Source: Paenibacillus roseus
GTDB lineage: Bacteria; Bacillota; Bacilli; Paenibacillales; Paenibacillaceae
NCBI RefSeq assembly: GCF_016424485.1
Contig: NZ_JAELUP010000065.1
Span: forward strand, 1-56,995
Direction of reading: 5' to 3'
DNA length: 56,995 nucleotides
The notes under the pieces were generated by a model that was given only the letters and a program-made list of their open reading frames with translations, made no database searches and was not told where the DNA came from. Made by a program: the position numbers and the translations under genes. Of the stretch, positions 9,370 to 17,574 are shown piece by piece (position 1 is the stretch's first letter; each line of letters starts with the position of its first letter).

Positions 9370-10428
9370 TCAGGATTTGATTGCATTGACGTGAACAGGG
9401 CGATCAACGGGCTGGCTATAGTCGCGATTATCGGTGTCCTTTACATTATCGCTGCCGTTCAGCTGAACTTGAACTTTGCTCACTCCCGTATTCTCCGCAA
9501 GGGACAAGATAACGGACTGAATCAACTCTGAGGGCATTAGCTGGCCATCTTTGTAGCTTTGGTCTTGCAAATCTACGGTGACAATATCCTTGTCAATCTT
9601 GATGCTGCCTACCTCCAGGTCCTGGGTCATCACACTGTTCAAAGGACTGGTCGCCTCAGGCCCGGCGATCAGCTCTTTTAAAGCAGCTGTAGCCACATCC
9701 TCACTGCGGTCAATCAGGCGCGTCACCGGGACATAGTATTGGGTATCGGCCGGAGTAACCGAGGAGAAATAGAGGGTAACCGGTGTTGAACGGGAAAGAT
9801 CAATACCTTCGGAACGCTCCAGGTTGATTCCGACGTTCCTCGACAGCGTTTGGGCTAGCGGGAAGCCATCGACAGGCATTTCGGACAGCTTCTCCCCTTC
9901 CTGCCAGAACTGTACCTGCTTGATGCCCGGGAATCCTGTCAGCGTCCATGTAACCGCCTCTACAATTCTCCGTTCATCCGGTCCGTTATAATCCGTGAAA
10001 TGCTCATTCCAATCTACAATGGCAAGCTCTTGATCCGTGATAATATCCAGCTTGTTGATAACAGTCCCTTTGGAAATCACCGGCTTGAAGCCTTCCGGCA
10101 GTTGGTTGGCATATGGCCCTTCAGCCACCAGAACCTCAAGTGCAACCTGCTCCGGCTTCTTATCCCCATTCAGCGGAACGGATAAGGTGACAGGGGCAAT
10201 ATAATCGTTCCCATCCTTCAAATAGACCGTCAACTGGTTTCCTTCACCCTGATTCAAGGCCTGTCCTTCTTCAAGCGCCTTGCTGTTCTCCTGCAATCCG
10301 GCAGGCGGCGGATCAATCTCTGTACTGGCCTGTTTGGAGAACAGACCGCATCCCCCTGTTATCAGCAAAGATGCCGCGATAATGGCGGCAGGTACTGCCT
10401 TTACCATCCAACGTTGACGTTTCATCAT
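9370..10428 (-). CDS. gerM: Spore germination/sporulation lipoprotein GerM
   Basis: A 352-residue secreted lipoprotein: a short basic start, hydrophobic segment, and a lipobox-like LLITGGC with Cys27. Two GerMN domains follow, at about residues 65-195 and 215-345; the repeated pattern is VTLYFS or LTVYLKDG at the start and alternating strands with IKDV-like DIVTVDLQDQSY. In B. subtilis GerM is needed for sporulation and germination and is part of a mother-cell/forespore channel-associated assembly. The first ATG at 10428 is nine bases after GGGAGG. Upstream at 10523-10530 a CATACAT box suggests sigma-E control. Gene order gerM-rph-rdgB is as in B. subtilis. Confidence 0.93.
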   Translation of the reverse strand: MMKRQRWMVKAVPAAIIAASLLITGGCGLFSKQASTEIDPPPAGLQENSKALEEGQALNQGEGNQLTVYLKDGNDYIAPVTLSVPLNGDKKPEQVALEVLVAEGPYANQLPEGFKPVISKGTVINKLDIITDQELAIVDWNEHFTDYNGPDERRIVEAVTWTLTGFPGIKQVQFWQEGEKLSEMPVDGFPLAQTLSRNVGINLERSEGIDLSRSTPVTLYFSSVTPADTQYYVPVTRLIDRSEDVATAALKELIAGPEATSPLNSVMTQDLEVGSIKIDKDIVTVDLQDQSYKDGQLMPSELIQSVILSLAENTGVSKVQVQLNGSDNVKDTDNRDYSQPVDRPVHVNAIKS

Positions 10429-10522
10429 TAATAGGTTCCTCCCGGTTGCAAGGACAAGCGATTCGTGTGGGCCCGGCGGCCGCCTTTAGCATTCACGACA
10501 GCTGCACTTGCTTGATACTATT

Positions 10523-10545
10523 ATGTATGCGGACCCTGTCCATTT
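10523..10545 (-). promoter_or_regulatory. Possible sigma-E promoter of gerM
   Basis: On the minus strand CATACATA at about 10522-10529 resembles the sigma-E -10 box (CATACAAT). The -35 region (TAAAAATGG) is a poor match. Position, about 95 bases before gerM, and the known mother-cell expression of gerM make it plausible. Confidence 0.35.
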
Positions 10546-10597
10546 TTAGACCAGTTTTGTCCCAACCGGGAAAAGGAAATCAGCGTTATGCCCGCGA

Positions 10598-11617
10598 TTA
10601 TACCGAGTGCGGGCCGCCTGTGCGATGGTACAAGATACCGGATGCGTGCTCTACGCTCTTGATTCGCCCGGCTTCCTCCAGATAGAACAGATGCGCCAGC
10701 GTCTCCGACATAGCGAAGCGCAACTGGTGAATATTATTTTGCGTTCGCTTCCCGAACATGCGCGCGCATAATGCGTAAGCCTGTTGAGGCTGTTCCAGCC
10801 AGCCCTCCAGTTCGGCAAGCCGCCCCACATGATGGCCGTTCAAGTCCATCAATCGTTCCGCAAAGTTGGGGAACGGATTGCGATGACCAGGGAACGCCAT
10901 CTCAACTTCATAACGGCTTAGCCGCTTGAGACTGTTCAGGAAGGACAGCAGCGGGTTGCGGTCTGGATCGCCCGGTATAACGCTCACATTAGGGGTAATA
11001 TCCGGGAGTACCTGATCTCCGCACAGCATGTAGCGCAACTCTCTGTTGTAGAAGCACAGGTGACCGCTCGCATGGCCTGGAGTATGGACAATCTCCCACT
11101 CCCTTCCTCCTAATGAAATTGTACCTTCAAGCGGCAAATAGGTTACCTCGGGCTGCGGCGAGACCTGACTGACGAAGCTTTCCAGATGCGGTTCCAACTG
11201 GGTCAACAAGTCCCCTGGCAACCCGTGCCGAGCAAAAAGACGAACCCACGCCTGGCTCATGCTTTTGTCCTCCCCCCACATTCGAACAGCATATTCGTGA
11301 GAGAGAGCTGACATCAAAACAGGTGCGCCGCTGCGCTCCTGAAACCAGCCGGCCAGCCCGTAATGATCGGGATGCTGATGGGTCAGCACAATTCGCTTAA
11401 CATCGGTCGTGGAAATTCCATATCTTGCAAATGCCCATTCCCATACAGATTTTGCCTCAGCCGTATGAAGGCCGGGATCAATCAAGGCATAGCCGCCATT
11501 GATTTCCGGAATCAGATAACTGTTTACCCAACGAAGAGAGAACGGCAACGGAACCTTGACCTGAATCCAGCCCTCGCCCCACTCCACACTCTTTACTGCA
11601 AACGCCTCCGATTTCAT
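10598..11617 (-). CDS. MBL-fold metallo-hydrolase
   Basis: A 339-residue metallo-beta-lactamase-fold hydrolase. The zinc-binding signature THQHPDHYG is at about residues 79-87, a third His at HTPGHASGHLC near 178, the bridging Asp at CGDQVLPD near 198, and a last His at FPGHRNPF near 244. A C-terminal helical region of about 90 residues follows, as in a subgroup of glyoxalase II-like proteins. Substrate unknown. Its ATG overlaps the stop codon of the methyltransferase gene (ATGA, 11614-11617), so it is translated after it from the same message and may act in the same unknown pathway. Confidence 0.88.
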   Translation of the reverse strand: MKSEAFAVKSVEWGEGWIQVKVPLPFSLRWVNSYLIPEINGGYALIDPGLHTAEAKSVWEWAFARYGISTTDVKRIVLTHQHPDHYGLAGWFQERSGAPVLMSALSHEYAVRMWGEDKSMSQAWVRLFARHGLPGDLLTQLEPHLESFVSQVSPQPEVTYLPLEGTISLGGREWEIVHTPGHASGHLCFYNRELRYMLCGDQVLPDITPNVSVIPGDPDRNPLLSFLNSLKRLSRYEVEMAFPGHRNPFPNFAERLMDLNGHHVGRLAELEGWLEQPQQAYALCARMFGKRTQNNIHQLRFAMSETLAHLFYLEEAGRIKSVEHASGILYHRTGGPHSV

Positions 11618-12354
11618 ATCCTAACCTTTCCGGCCATGATCAGCCGCTTGGATTTCAACTCATCATAGGCTGCGCCGTCATAATCACCACATATATCTGT
11701 CAGTTCAAGCCCTGCACCGCTCAAGGCTTTTTCAAACCATGCAACCGGATACAACCGAACCTGCTCGAAATAATGCCGGACCTCATGCTCAAACCGCAGC
11801 TCAATATGCTTTTTTACCCAATGCTCATCAGCCTCTCGAGTCTCGATAATTGTACACCCTGCCTCATCGTCCTGACGGATGGATTGATGAACCAAGTGGT
11901 CCCGCACATAACACGGATTCAAATAATCTATAACAAAACGGCCATTCGGTCGCAGCACACGTCTCAGCTCCCGAAGTACCTGAAGATTATCCTTTTCCTC
12001 ATTAAAATAACCGAATGAGGTAAACAAGTTTACTGTAACATCAAACTCTCCGTCGCCAAAGGGAAGCTCTCGCATATCGCCATGAATGAATCTGACTTTA
12101 GCCTGCTCGTCTTTGCGACGGGCCTCATCAAGCAGCTTGACGGACAGGTCGAAACCTGTGACCCGGAACCCCAGATCGGCCAAAGCCAACGAATGTCTCC
12201 CCATTCCGCAGCCGACATCCAGCAGATCTGCCTCCTGGACAAGCTTCATCCAACTTACTAGCTTGTTCACTTCTTCGTGAGCATGATCCCAGTCTCGATG
12301 CTTATAGATAAGCAAATAATCCGCTCCGAAGCTTCGTTCATACCATTCCGACAC
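11614..12354 (-). CDS. Class I SAM-dependent methyltransferase
   Basis: A 246-residue Rossmann-fold methyltransferase. Motif I is LLDVGCGMGRHSLALADLG near residues 43-61, the acidic residue after strand 2 is in VTGFDLS, motif II is FIHGDMRELPF, and VTVNLFTSFGYF covers motif III. This belongs to the broad UbiE/Methyltransf_25 type; the substrate cannot be deduced. The start is GTG at 12354, with AAAGGGG eight to nine bases upstream. It overlaps the metallo-hydrolase gene by four bases, so the two form a tight two-gene operon reading away from the ger operon. Confidence 0.85.
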   Translation of the reverse strand: MSEWYERSFGADYLLIYKHRDWDHAHEEVNKLVSWMKLVQEADLLDVGCGMGRHSLALADLGFRVTGFDLSVKLLDEARRKDEQAKVRFIHGDMRELPFGDGEFDVTVNLFTSFGYFNEEKDNLQVLRELRRVLRPNGRFVIDYLNPCYVRDHLVHQSIRQDDEAGCTIIETREADEHWVKKHIELRFEHEVRHYFEQVRLYPVAWFEKALSGAGLELTDICGDYDGAAYDELKSKRLIMAGKVRI

Positions 12355-12470
12355 GAAGTTGCCCCTTTCTGTCCTGTTTCTTGCCTAATATAGAGCATAT
12401 CAAAAAAAGACGTTTCCTCCAATAACTTCCCTCAGGCACTTGCCGAACTTCACCCGATTTTATCGAATGG

Positions 12471-12500
12471 GAATAAGCGGAAAGAATTCGCAGCATACTA
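12471..12500 (+). promoter_or_regulatory. Sigma-G promoter of the gerA-B-C operon
   Basis: GAATA at 12471-12475, exactly 18 bases, then CATACTA at 12494-12500. This matches the sigma-G consensus gHATR-N18-CATnHTA at every defined position. It starts transcription about 25 bases before the gerA-type start codon, whose ribosome site is GGAGGA at 12518-12523. It predicts forespore expression, as known for germinant receptors. Confidence 0.85.
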
Positions 12501-12531
12501 ACAGAATCATTCATGTCGGAGGATAGCGCTG

Positions 12532-13866
12532 ATGATTAACAGAATTTTGACTATGTTTGCCGATTCCAAGGATCTAATTACAAAACGAATGAAAAATGAC
12601 GACATTAGCATTGAGGTAGCCTATATCGATTCTCTCTGCGATGAAAGTAAAATTTCCGAAGCCATTTTCGTTCCTTTTTCACGCAACTTTAAGCCGTTTG
12701 AGGAGATCGTGGAATTCAGCTCCGAGTTCAAGCCGATCCATGAAATGACCGAGTGGGCTAGTTCCCTGCTGCGCGGCTATGTACTTATCTATATCAATTC
12801 CAAATACTACTCCTACGACGCTTCCCGGAACATCCGGATTGAGAACCAGAATACCCAGGTGGAAAGTTCCATTCAGGGTCCTCAGATTGCCTTGACAGAA
12901 GATTTGAAGGATGGGCTGAACCTGATTCGCAACCGCTATCCCGAGCCGAACCTGGCTGTAGAAGAACGAACTCTTGGCGTCTCCTCCAAGACGAGAATCG
13001 CTATTTTGTTTGACAATCGCAGAGTCAATGACAAAGTGCTGAAAAATGTAAAAAAGAAAATCCTCGAAATTAATGCCGATATGCTGCATTCCGCTGGTGA
13101 GATTGTTAGAGAGCTCGGCGGCAATCGCAAGCAATTGTTTCCTACAACTTTGATTACCGAACGCCCTGATCGAATCAGCAACAGCATTGCTCAGGGCAAG
13201 GTGATCATTCTGATTCACGGCAGCATGTTCGGCATTATTCTGCCCATAACCTTTTATGATTTGATGAACACGATGGATGACCAGTATGAATCCTTCTGGA
13301 TGAGCCGGACGCTGATGGTGATGCGCTATATTTCTGTATTGATGACCGTGACGCTGCCAGCAATGTACATTTCGATTGTCTCCTATAATCCGGAGCTTTT
13401 TCGGGTGCAACTAGCCTTCTCCATTGCCGGCAGCCGCTCCGCCGTTCCTTACCCGTCGTTCATTGAGGTGCTGGTTATGCTCTTTATGATTGAGATGCTG
13501 GTAGAGGCCAGCGTACGCCTGCCGCGCTACATTGGTTCTACTGGCACGACAGTGGGCGGTCTTATTCTCGGGCAAGCCGCTCAACAGGCAGGTCTTGTGA
13601 GCAGCATCATGATCATCGTCACTTCTGTCGTTGCGATTTCAAACTTTGTTATTCCGAACAACTCCTTGGCGTTTGCAATCCGCTTTTTAAAATACCCGTT
13701 GATCTTTTTGGCTGTTTTCTATGGCATCACCGGTGTCTGCATCGGCATGTTCTGTTATTTAGTATATTTATCAAGCATAAGAAGTTTCGGGGTTCCCTAT
13801 TTCAGAATACATCGCAAACCAGCCCGAAACGCAGAAGGTGACCTGGGGCAGGTGAGCTCTTCATGA
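12532..13866 (+). CDS. Spore germination receptor A subunit (GerA/GerAA family)
   Basis: A 444-residue germinant-receptor A subunit, somewhat shorter than the usual 470-500 because the N-terminal soluble domain begins without a long hydrophilic extension. The soluble domain covers about 1-225 and contains the family motif TERPDRISNSIAQGKVIIL near 216-234. Four to five membrane helices follow, with the characteristic FIEVLVMLFMIEMLVEASVRLP and the glycine-rich GSTGTTVGGLILGQAA. With the B and C subunits it forms a complex in the spore inner membrane that senses nutrients. The stop overlaps the start of the next gene (ATGA). Forespore control is given by the sigma-G promoter. The germinant is unknown. 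Confidence 0.95.
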   Translation: MINRILTMFADSKDLITKRMKNDDISIEVAYIDSLCDESKISEAIFVPFSRNFKPFEEIVEFSSEFKPIHEMTEWASSLLRGYVLIYINSKYYSYDASRNIRIENQNTQVESSIQGPQIALTEDLKDGLNLIRNRYPEPNLAVEERTLGVSSKTRIAILFDNRRVNDKVLKNVKKKILEINADMLHSAGEIVRELGGNRKQLFPTTLITERPDRISNSIAQGKVIILIHGSMFGIILPITFYDLMNTMDDQYESFWMSRTLMVMRYISVLMTVTLPAMYISIVSYNPELFRVQLAFSIAGSRSAVPYPSFIEVLVMLFMIEMLVEASVRLPRYIGSTGTTVGGLILGQAAQQAGLVSSIMIIVTSVVAISNFVIPNNSLAFAIRFLKYPLIFLAVFYGITGVCIGMFCYLVYLSSIRSFGVPYFRIHRKPARNAEGDLGQVSSS

Positions 13867-14996
13867 ACCGATATTTTTATTACAGCTTCCTGTATGTGCT
13901 TCTTATCAATATTATGATGTTTGTGCCTAATATCATCATCCAGAATCGCTATTCAGGGGGAATCTCTTCCCTCCTTTTAGCCATTCCGTTCGGGACGATG
14001 CTCGCCCTGCTGTTCTCTTCCTCCATAAGCAGGTTCCCGGGCAAGGCCGTTCCGGAAATTTTGTTTGATCATTATCCCAGATGGTTGGTAGTCCCTTTCA
14101 TGTGGATGCTTGCCGCCCTTTACTTTTTAGGCTCAACCATCGTGCTGGTAGCTTTCTCCGTCGTTATCAACCGATTTTACAACCCGGATACAAGCTCGAA
14201 TGTCGTGCTGTATTTGCTGATTGCTACCTGTATTTATTGTTCGACCCGAACAACATTGTCTCTGGTGTTTGCTTTGGAAGTATTAATTATTATTAACGCT
14301 CCGCTTGTTATGTTTGTGCTTGGCAAAGGGATTTTCACATCTGATCTGGACTGGGATGCCATGCATACCGTAGCGAATTATTTCAGAATGCCACCCAATC
14401 TAGTGTCTTTCGCTGCTGCCACCTACATATTTTCAGGCTATCTCAATATGTCGATACTAAACCGGGCGCTGCCGCCCAACTTTCGGTTGAAGCACCGCTG
14501 GATCATCCCTTTGGTAGGCACGCTTGCCATGTTCACCTCAATTTTCATTCCGATCGGCTTTCACGGAACGGAAGCCGTAGATGAATACCTGTTTATCTGG
14601 AGCATTACTGCCGATTCCATGAAGATGGAGTACGGCTTTATAGAGCGCGTGCTCTTCCTGTATCTGATCTTGTATCTGAATTTGACGCTATTGTTTACAA
14701 CGTTTGGCTGGCATAAAGCAATGGAATTTTTGAAAAGCACCTCAAAATCGCACAAGCCGCATTTGGACCCAGAAAAGATCCCTAAAATCAACTGGATCAT
14801 TTGCGGAGCATTTGGCCTGATAGCCATTATTTACAGCGGTGTAGTAAATGAAAAGCAAAACTTTTCCATTGCGACAGTCTGGCTCATAATTCGTTTATTT
14901 GCCGAGATTTTATCTGTAATCTGGATATGCTGGCTTGCTTACAGGCTCAAATCCAAATCCAAGTTCAAAGTAAAGGGGCAGTCTGAATCCAAATGA
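13863..14996 (+). CDS. Spore germination receptor B subunit (GerB permease family)
   Basis: A 377-residue membrane protein with about ten helices, of the endospore germination permease family (PF03845), related to amino-acid permeases of the APC superfamily. This subunit carries the germinant-binding site in studied receptors. The N-terminal start NRYFYYSFLYVLLINIMMF lacks the Q-x-x-x-I pattern of many members but keeps the later GKAVPEILFDHYPRWLVVPF segment. It overlaps the A gene by four bases and the C gene by four bases (ATGA at both junctions), so the three subunits are translationally coupled in equal order A-B-C. The last 15 residues are Lys/Ser-rich and cytoplasmic. Confidence 0.94.
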   Translation: MNRYFYYSFLYVLLINIMMFVPNIIIQNRYSGGISSLLLAIPFGTMLALLFSSSISRFPGKAVPEILFDHYPRWLVVPFMWMLAALYFLGSTIVLVAFSVVINRFYNPDTSSNVVLYLLIATCIYCSTRTTLSLVFALEVLIIINAPLVMFVLGKGIFTSDLDWDAMHTVANYFRMPPNLVSFAAATYIFSGYLNMSILNRALPPNFRLKHRWIIPLVGTLAMFTSIFIPIGFHGTEAVDEYLFIWSITADSMKMEYGFIERVLFLYLILYLNLTLLFTTFGWHKAMEFLKSTSKSHKPHLDPEKIPKINWIICGAFGLIAIIYSGVVNEKQNFSIATVWLIIRLFAEILSVIWICWLAYRLKSKSKFKVKGQSESK

Positions 14997-16093
14997 GACA
15001 TCTGATTTTTACTGTCCTCTTCGTTTTCATAGCAAGCCTTGTATTAGGAGGCTGCGGGTTCAAAGATATCGACAAACGTTTTTTTGTCGTTGCCACAGGC
15101 ATTGACCACAGCGATAATCCAAATAAGCCCTTCCGGGTTACATTGCGGCTTGCCGTCACTTCCCCTAAAATTGAGCCAGGAGCAGGGAAATCCCAGTTGG
15201 AGACCATAGATGCAAAAACGATAGCGGAAGGTGTACGCGAGTTGAAGGCTTACGTGGATAAGGAATTGGATTTTGGCCACTGCAAAATTTTTATGATTGG
15301 AGAGAAGCTCGCCCGCAAGGAGATGGATCAAGCTATAAATTGGATGACTCGCCGAAGAGATATTCAGATGATTGCCAATGTCACGATTGGCCATCCTACT
15401 GCGGAGGCTATATTGAAGATTCAACCGAAAAACGAGCGGTATCCGGGCAATACGTTATTTCTCAGCTTCGGCAAGGAAGGAACGGATTCGTCGTATACGG
15501 TAACCGAGTATATATTTGGAATGAGAAAACGACGCACTGAAAAGGGCATTGATCCCGTCCTTCCGATTATCATGCCTGAAAATGAAACGTATCGAATTAG
15601 CCAGGCCGGGGTTTTAAATAAGAAAAAGCTGATCATCATCCTTAGTCCGGAGGAAACTCAGCTTTATAACCAGATTACAAATAAGTATTTAAAATCGAGC
15701 CTTGGAGGGAATGTCGAACAAGATCCGTATGTGCTTGCTGTCGGCAGAATTCAATCCAGGTTTAAAATCAAAAATAATGCTCAGGGCAAACCAGTAGTCG
15801 AGATGCGTATCAAAATCCACGGTTTGCTGGAAGAAGCGCCGAAATTGGTTTTTGATAAAGATTGGGCTTCAATTGAGCAAGAGCTTGCGAAGCAATACAG
15901 CAAGTCCGTTGTACGGTTGCTCAAAAAATTTCAGCGACAAGGCGTCGACCCTATAGGCTTTGGCCTTAAATATCGAGCAACACATTACAGCGGCGGGGAC
16001 AAATCCTGGCAAGAGTGGCAGGGCATCTATCCGAACATTGAATTCGATGTTCAAACCCGCGTTACGATAGAAGGCACAGGTCTGATTAAATAA
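14993..16093 (+). CDS. Spore germination receptor C subunit lipoprotein (Ger(x)C family)
   Basis: A 366-residue lipoprotein with a short signal (MRHLIFTVLFVFIASLVLGG) and lipid-carrying Cys21, followed by the family start GFKDIDKRFFVVATGID. Three Ger(x)C domains are expected; the second and third contain the conserved GSTG-less middle and the end pattern GIYPNIEFDVQTRVTIEGTG. In receptors the C subunit sits on the outer face of the spore inner membrane, and its lipid anchor is needed for function. It overlaps the B gene by four bases and closes the operon. No clear terminator lies in the 42 bases before the convergent isomerase gene. Confidence 0.95.
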   Translation: MRHLIFTVLFVFIASLVLGGCGFKDIDKRFFVVATGIDHSDNPNKPFRVTLRLAVTSPKIEPGAGKSQLETIDAKTIAEGVRELKAYVDKELDFGHCKIFMIGEKLARKEMDQAINWMTRRRDIQMIANVTIGHPTAEAILKIQPKNERYPGNTLFLSFGKEGTDSSYTVTEYIFGMRKRRTEKGIDPVLPIIMPENETYRISQAGVLNKKKLIIILSPEETQLYNQITNKYLKSSLGGNVEQDPYVLAVGRIQSRFKIKNNAQGKPVVEMRIKIHGLLEEAPKLVFDKDWASIEQELAKQYSKSVVRLLKKFQRQGVDPIGFGLKYRATHYSGGDKSWQEWQGIYPNIEFDVQTRVTIEGTGLIK

Positions 16094-16135
16094 CAGCAGA
16101 CGAATCCATGAGAATGGACAGCCAGTTCAGCTCCT

Positions 16136-17215
16136 TTACTTCACAAGCCGGGTCGTATGCTGCAACTCTTCGATACTGCCTGCCCCAATTCCGAACATTG
16201 CGGCTTTAAGCTCGAAGGCGATCCGGCGAAACTGATCATGCAGCGCTTCTTCCCAAATTTCCCCTTCTTCTGTAACTGCTGCCCTGGGAAGCAGCGCCCT
16301 TCCAAATCCGACCAAATCGGCGCCGAGTGCGATTGCCTTCGCTGCGTGCACGCCATGGAGCAAGCCGCCGCTGCCAATGATTCGCGCCGTCGGGGCTTTG
16401 GCGCGAATGTCCGCAATACAATCTGCAGTCGAAATTCCCCAGTCCGCAAAGGTTTCAGCAGCCAGACGCTTCATTGTATCGGAGCTGCGATACTTCTCAA
16501 CCTGACTCCAGGATGTCCCTCCTGCTCCGGCAACGTCGATAAAAGCCACACCAACCGACATGAGGGATTGCGCAGTATCGCCATCAATTCCCCAGCCCAC
16601 TTCCTTGATGCCGACAGGGACATCAAGCGAGCGGCAGATCTGTTCGATTTTACCGAGCAGGTTGCTAAAGTTCGTATCCCCTTCGGCCTGAAATACTTCC
16701 TGCATGCTGTTCAAGTGGAGTACCAACCCATCGGCCTCCGCCAGATCTACAGCCTTCCGGCATTGATCGATTCCGTATCCGTAATTTAACTGCACCGCGC
16801 CCAGATTGGCAATAATCGGTACGTCCGGTGCATAAGACCTAATCTGAAATGTGGAGGCAAGCCTCTCGTTCTCTATTGCTGCCCGCATGGAACCGAGTCC
16901 GATCGCCCATCCATGTTGCTGGGCGGCTTCAGCCAATCTCCGGTTAATTTCTCCCGCTTCCGCTGTTCCGCCAGTCATAGAGCTGACCATAAGCGGCGTC
17001 CCGATCTTTTTACCCAGAAACTCCGATTCCAGGGAAATGCTATCGAATGCAAGCTCGGGCAAAGCGCGATGGCGAAACCGGACGTTGTCTAGCCCCGTAG
17101 CGATGCCTTCAGCCACAACTTGTTCCTCCAGGCAAATTCGGATATGTTCCCCTTTGCGTTTTGCTGTTGCTGCTGATTGTGCTTCTTTATGTACATGGTT
17201 AAATTCCGCTGCCAA
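16136..17215 (-). CDS. fni: Isopentenyl-diphosphate delta-isomerase, type 2
   Basis: A 359-residue FMN- and NADPH-dependent isomerase that interconverts IPP and DMAPP in isoprenoid synthesis. The type 2 family is recognised by RKGEHIRICLE at the N terminus, TPLMVSSMTGGT near residue 75, LGSMRAA near 102, ANLGAVQL near 125, LHLNSMQEVFQAEGDTNF near 155, the FMN phosphate site GGTSWSQVE near 220, and GSGGLLHGVHAAKAIALGA near 277. The start codon is TTG at 17215, with AAGGAGA about nine bases before it; no ATG is better placed. It is a single gene, convergent with the ger operon. Confidence 0.95.
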   Translation of the reverse strand: MAAEFNHVHKEAQSAATAKRKGEHIRICLEEQVVAEGIATGLDNVRFRHRALPELAFDSISLESEFLGKKIGTPLMVSSMTGGTAEAGEINRRLAEAAQQHGWAIGLGSMRAAIENERLASTFQIRSYAPDVPIIANLGAVQLNYGYGIDQCRKAVDLAEADGLVLHLNSMQEVFQAEGDTNFSNLLGKIEQICRSLDVPVGIKEVGWGIDGDTAQSLMSVGVAFIDVAGAGGTSWSQVEKYRSSDTMKRLAAETFADWGISTADCIADIRAKAPTARIIGSGGLLHGVHAAKAIALGADLVGFGRALLPRAAVTEEGEIWEEALHDQFRRIAFELKAAMFGIGAGSIEELQHTTRLVK

Positions 17216-17387
17216 TTGTTATTCTCTCCTTCCGCCACCCTCAGGCTTTTATTGCTGCCGCGCGGATGGACTTGTCGGAAGGGGCCTTAAGTCCCGCAAT
17301 CCGATAAATCTATATAGTTGAAACGAATAAAAGTCAGGTTCGTGTGAAACTTTGGCTTATCCTATATCTTTTTCGTCATAGCTGTGA

Positions 17388-17474
17388 CCCGATATAATAC
17401 TTTATGCTTACCGTCCATCATAACCCAGTGCCTATCCCCGTCGCAAGTTGAGGGTAGGCATCAGATTATTTTTT
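17388..17474 (+). terminator. Orphan terminator, possibly of a short RNA, upstream of nagB
   Basis: TGCCTA-T-CCC (17429-17438) pairs with GGG-TAGGCA (17452-17460), followed by six T at 17469-17474. No plus-strand gene precedes it. A TATAAT box at about 17393 lies 35 bases upstream, so a transcript of about 70 bases is possible: either a small RNA or an attenuated leader for nagB. The arm AGTGCCTATCCC is repeated at 2503-2514. Confidence 0.45.
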
Positions 17475-17482
17475 GAAAATTT

Positions 17483-17500
17483 AAATCATTATTATGATTT
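17483..17500. promoter_or_regulatory. Dyad upstream of the nagB promoter, possible operator
   Basis: A perfect inverted repeat AAATCAT-TATT-ATGATTT just upstream of the -35 box. A further AAAATCATT follows at about 17510. It could bind a regulator of amino-sugar use, but it does not resemble the NagR/DasR site I know. Confidence 0.35.
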
Positions 17501-17515
17501 TTGCAATCAAAATCA

Positions 17516-17544
17516 TTGTTGGATGTTAATCTTTTGATTATAAT
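17516..17544 (+). promoter_or_regulatory. Sigma-A promoter of nagB-nagA
   Basis: TTGTTG at 17516-17521, 17-base spacer, consensus TATAAT at 17539-17544, 31 bases before the start codon of nagB. Confidence 0.75.
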
Positions 17545-17574
17545 TAAAGCATATAAACAAGGGAGATGAGCTAT

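Noticed and set aside
17483..17500. nagB dyad considered as Fur, PerR or Zur box
   Set aside because: Core bases do not fit the 7-1-7 or known palindromes, and the gene context is amino-sugar use.
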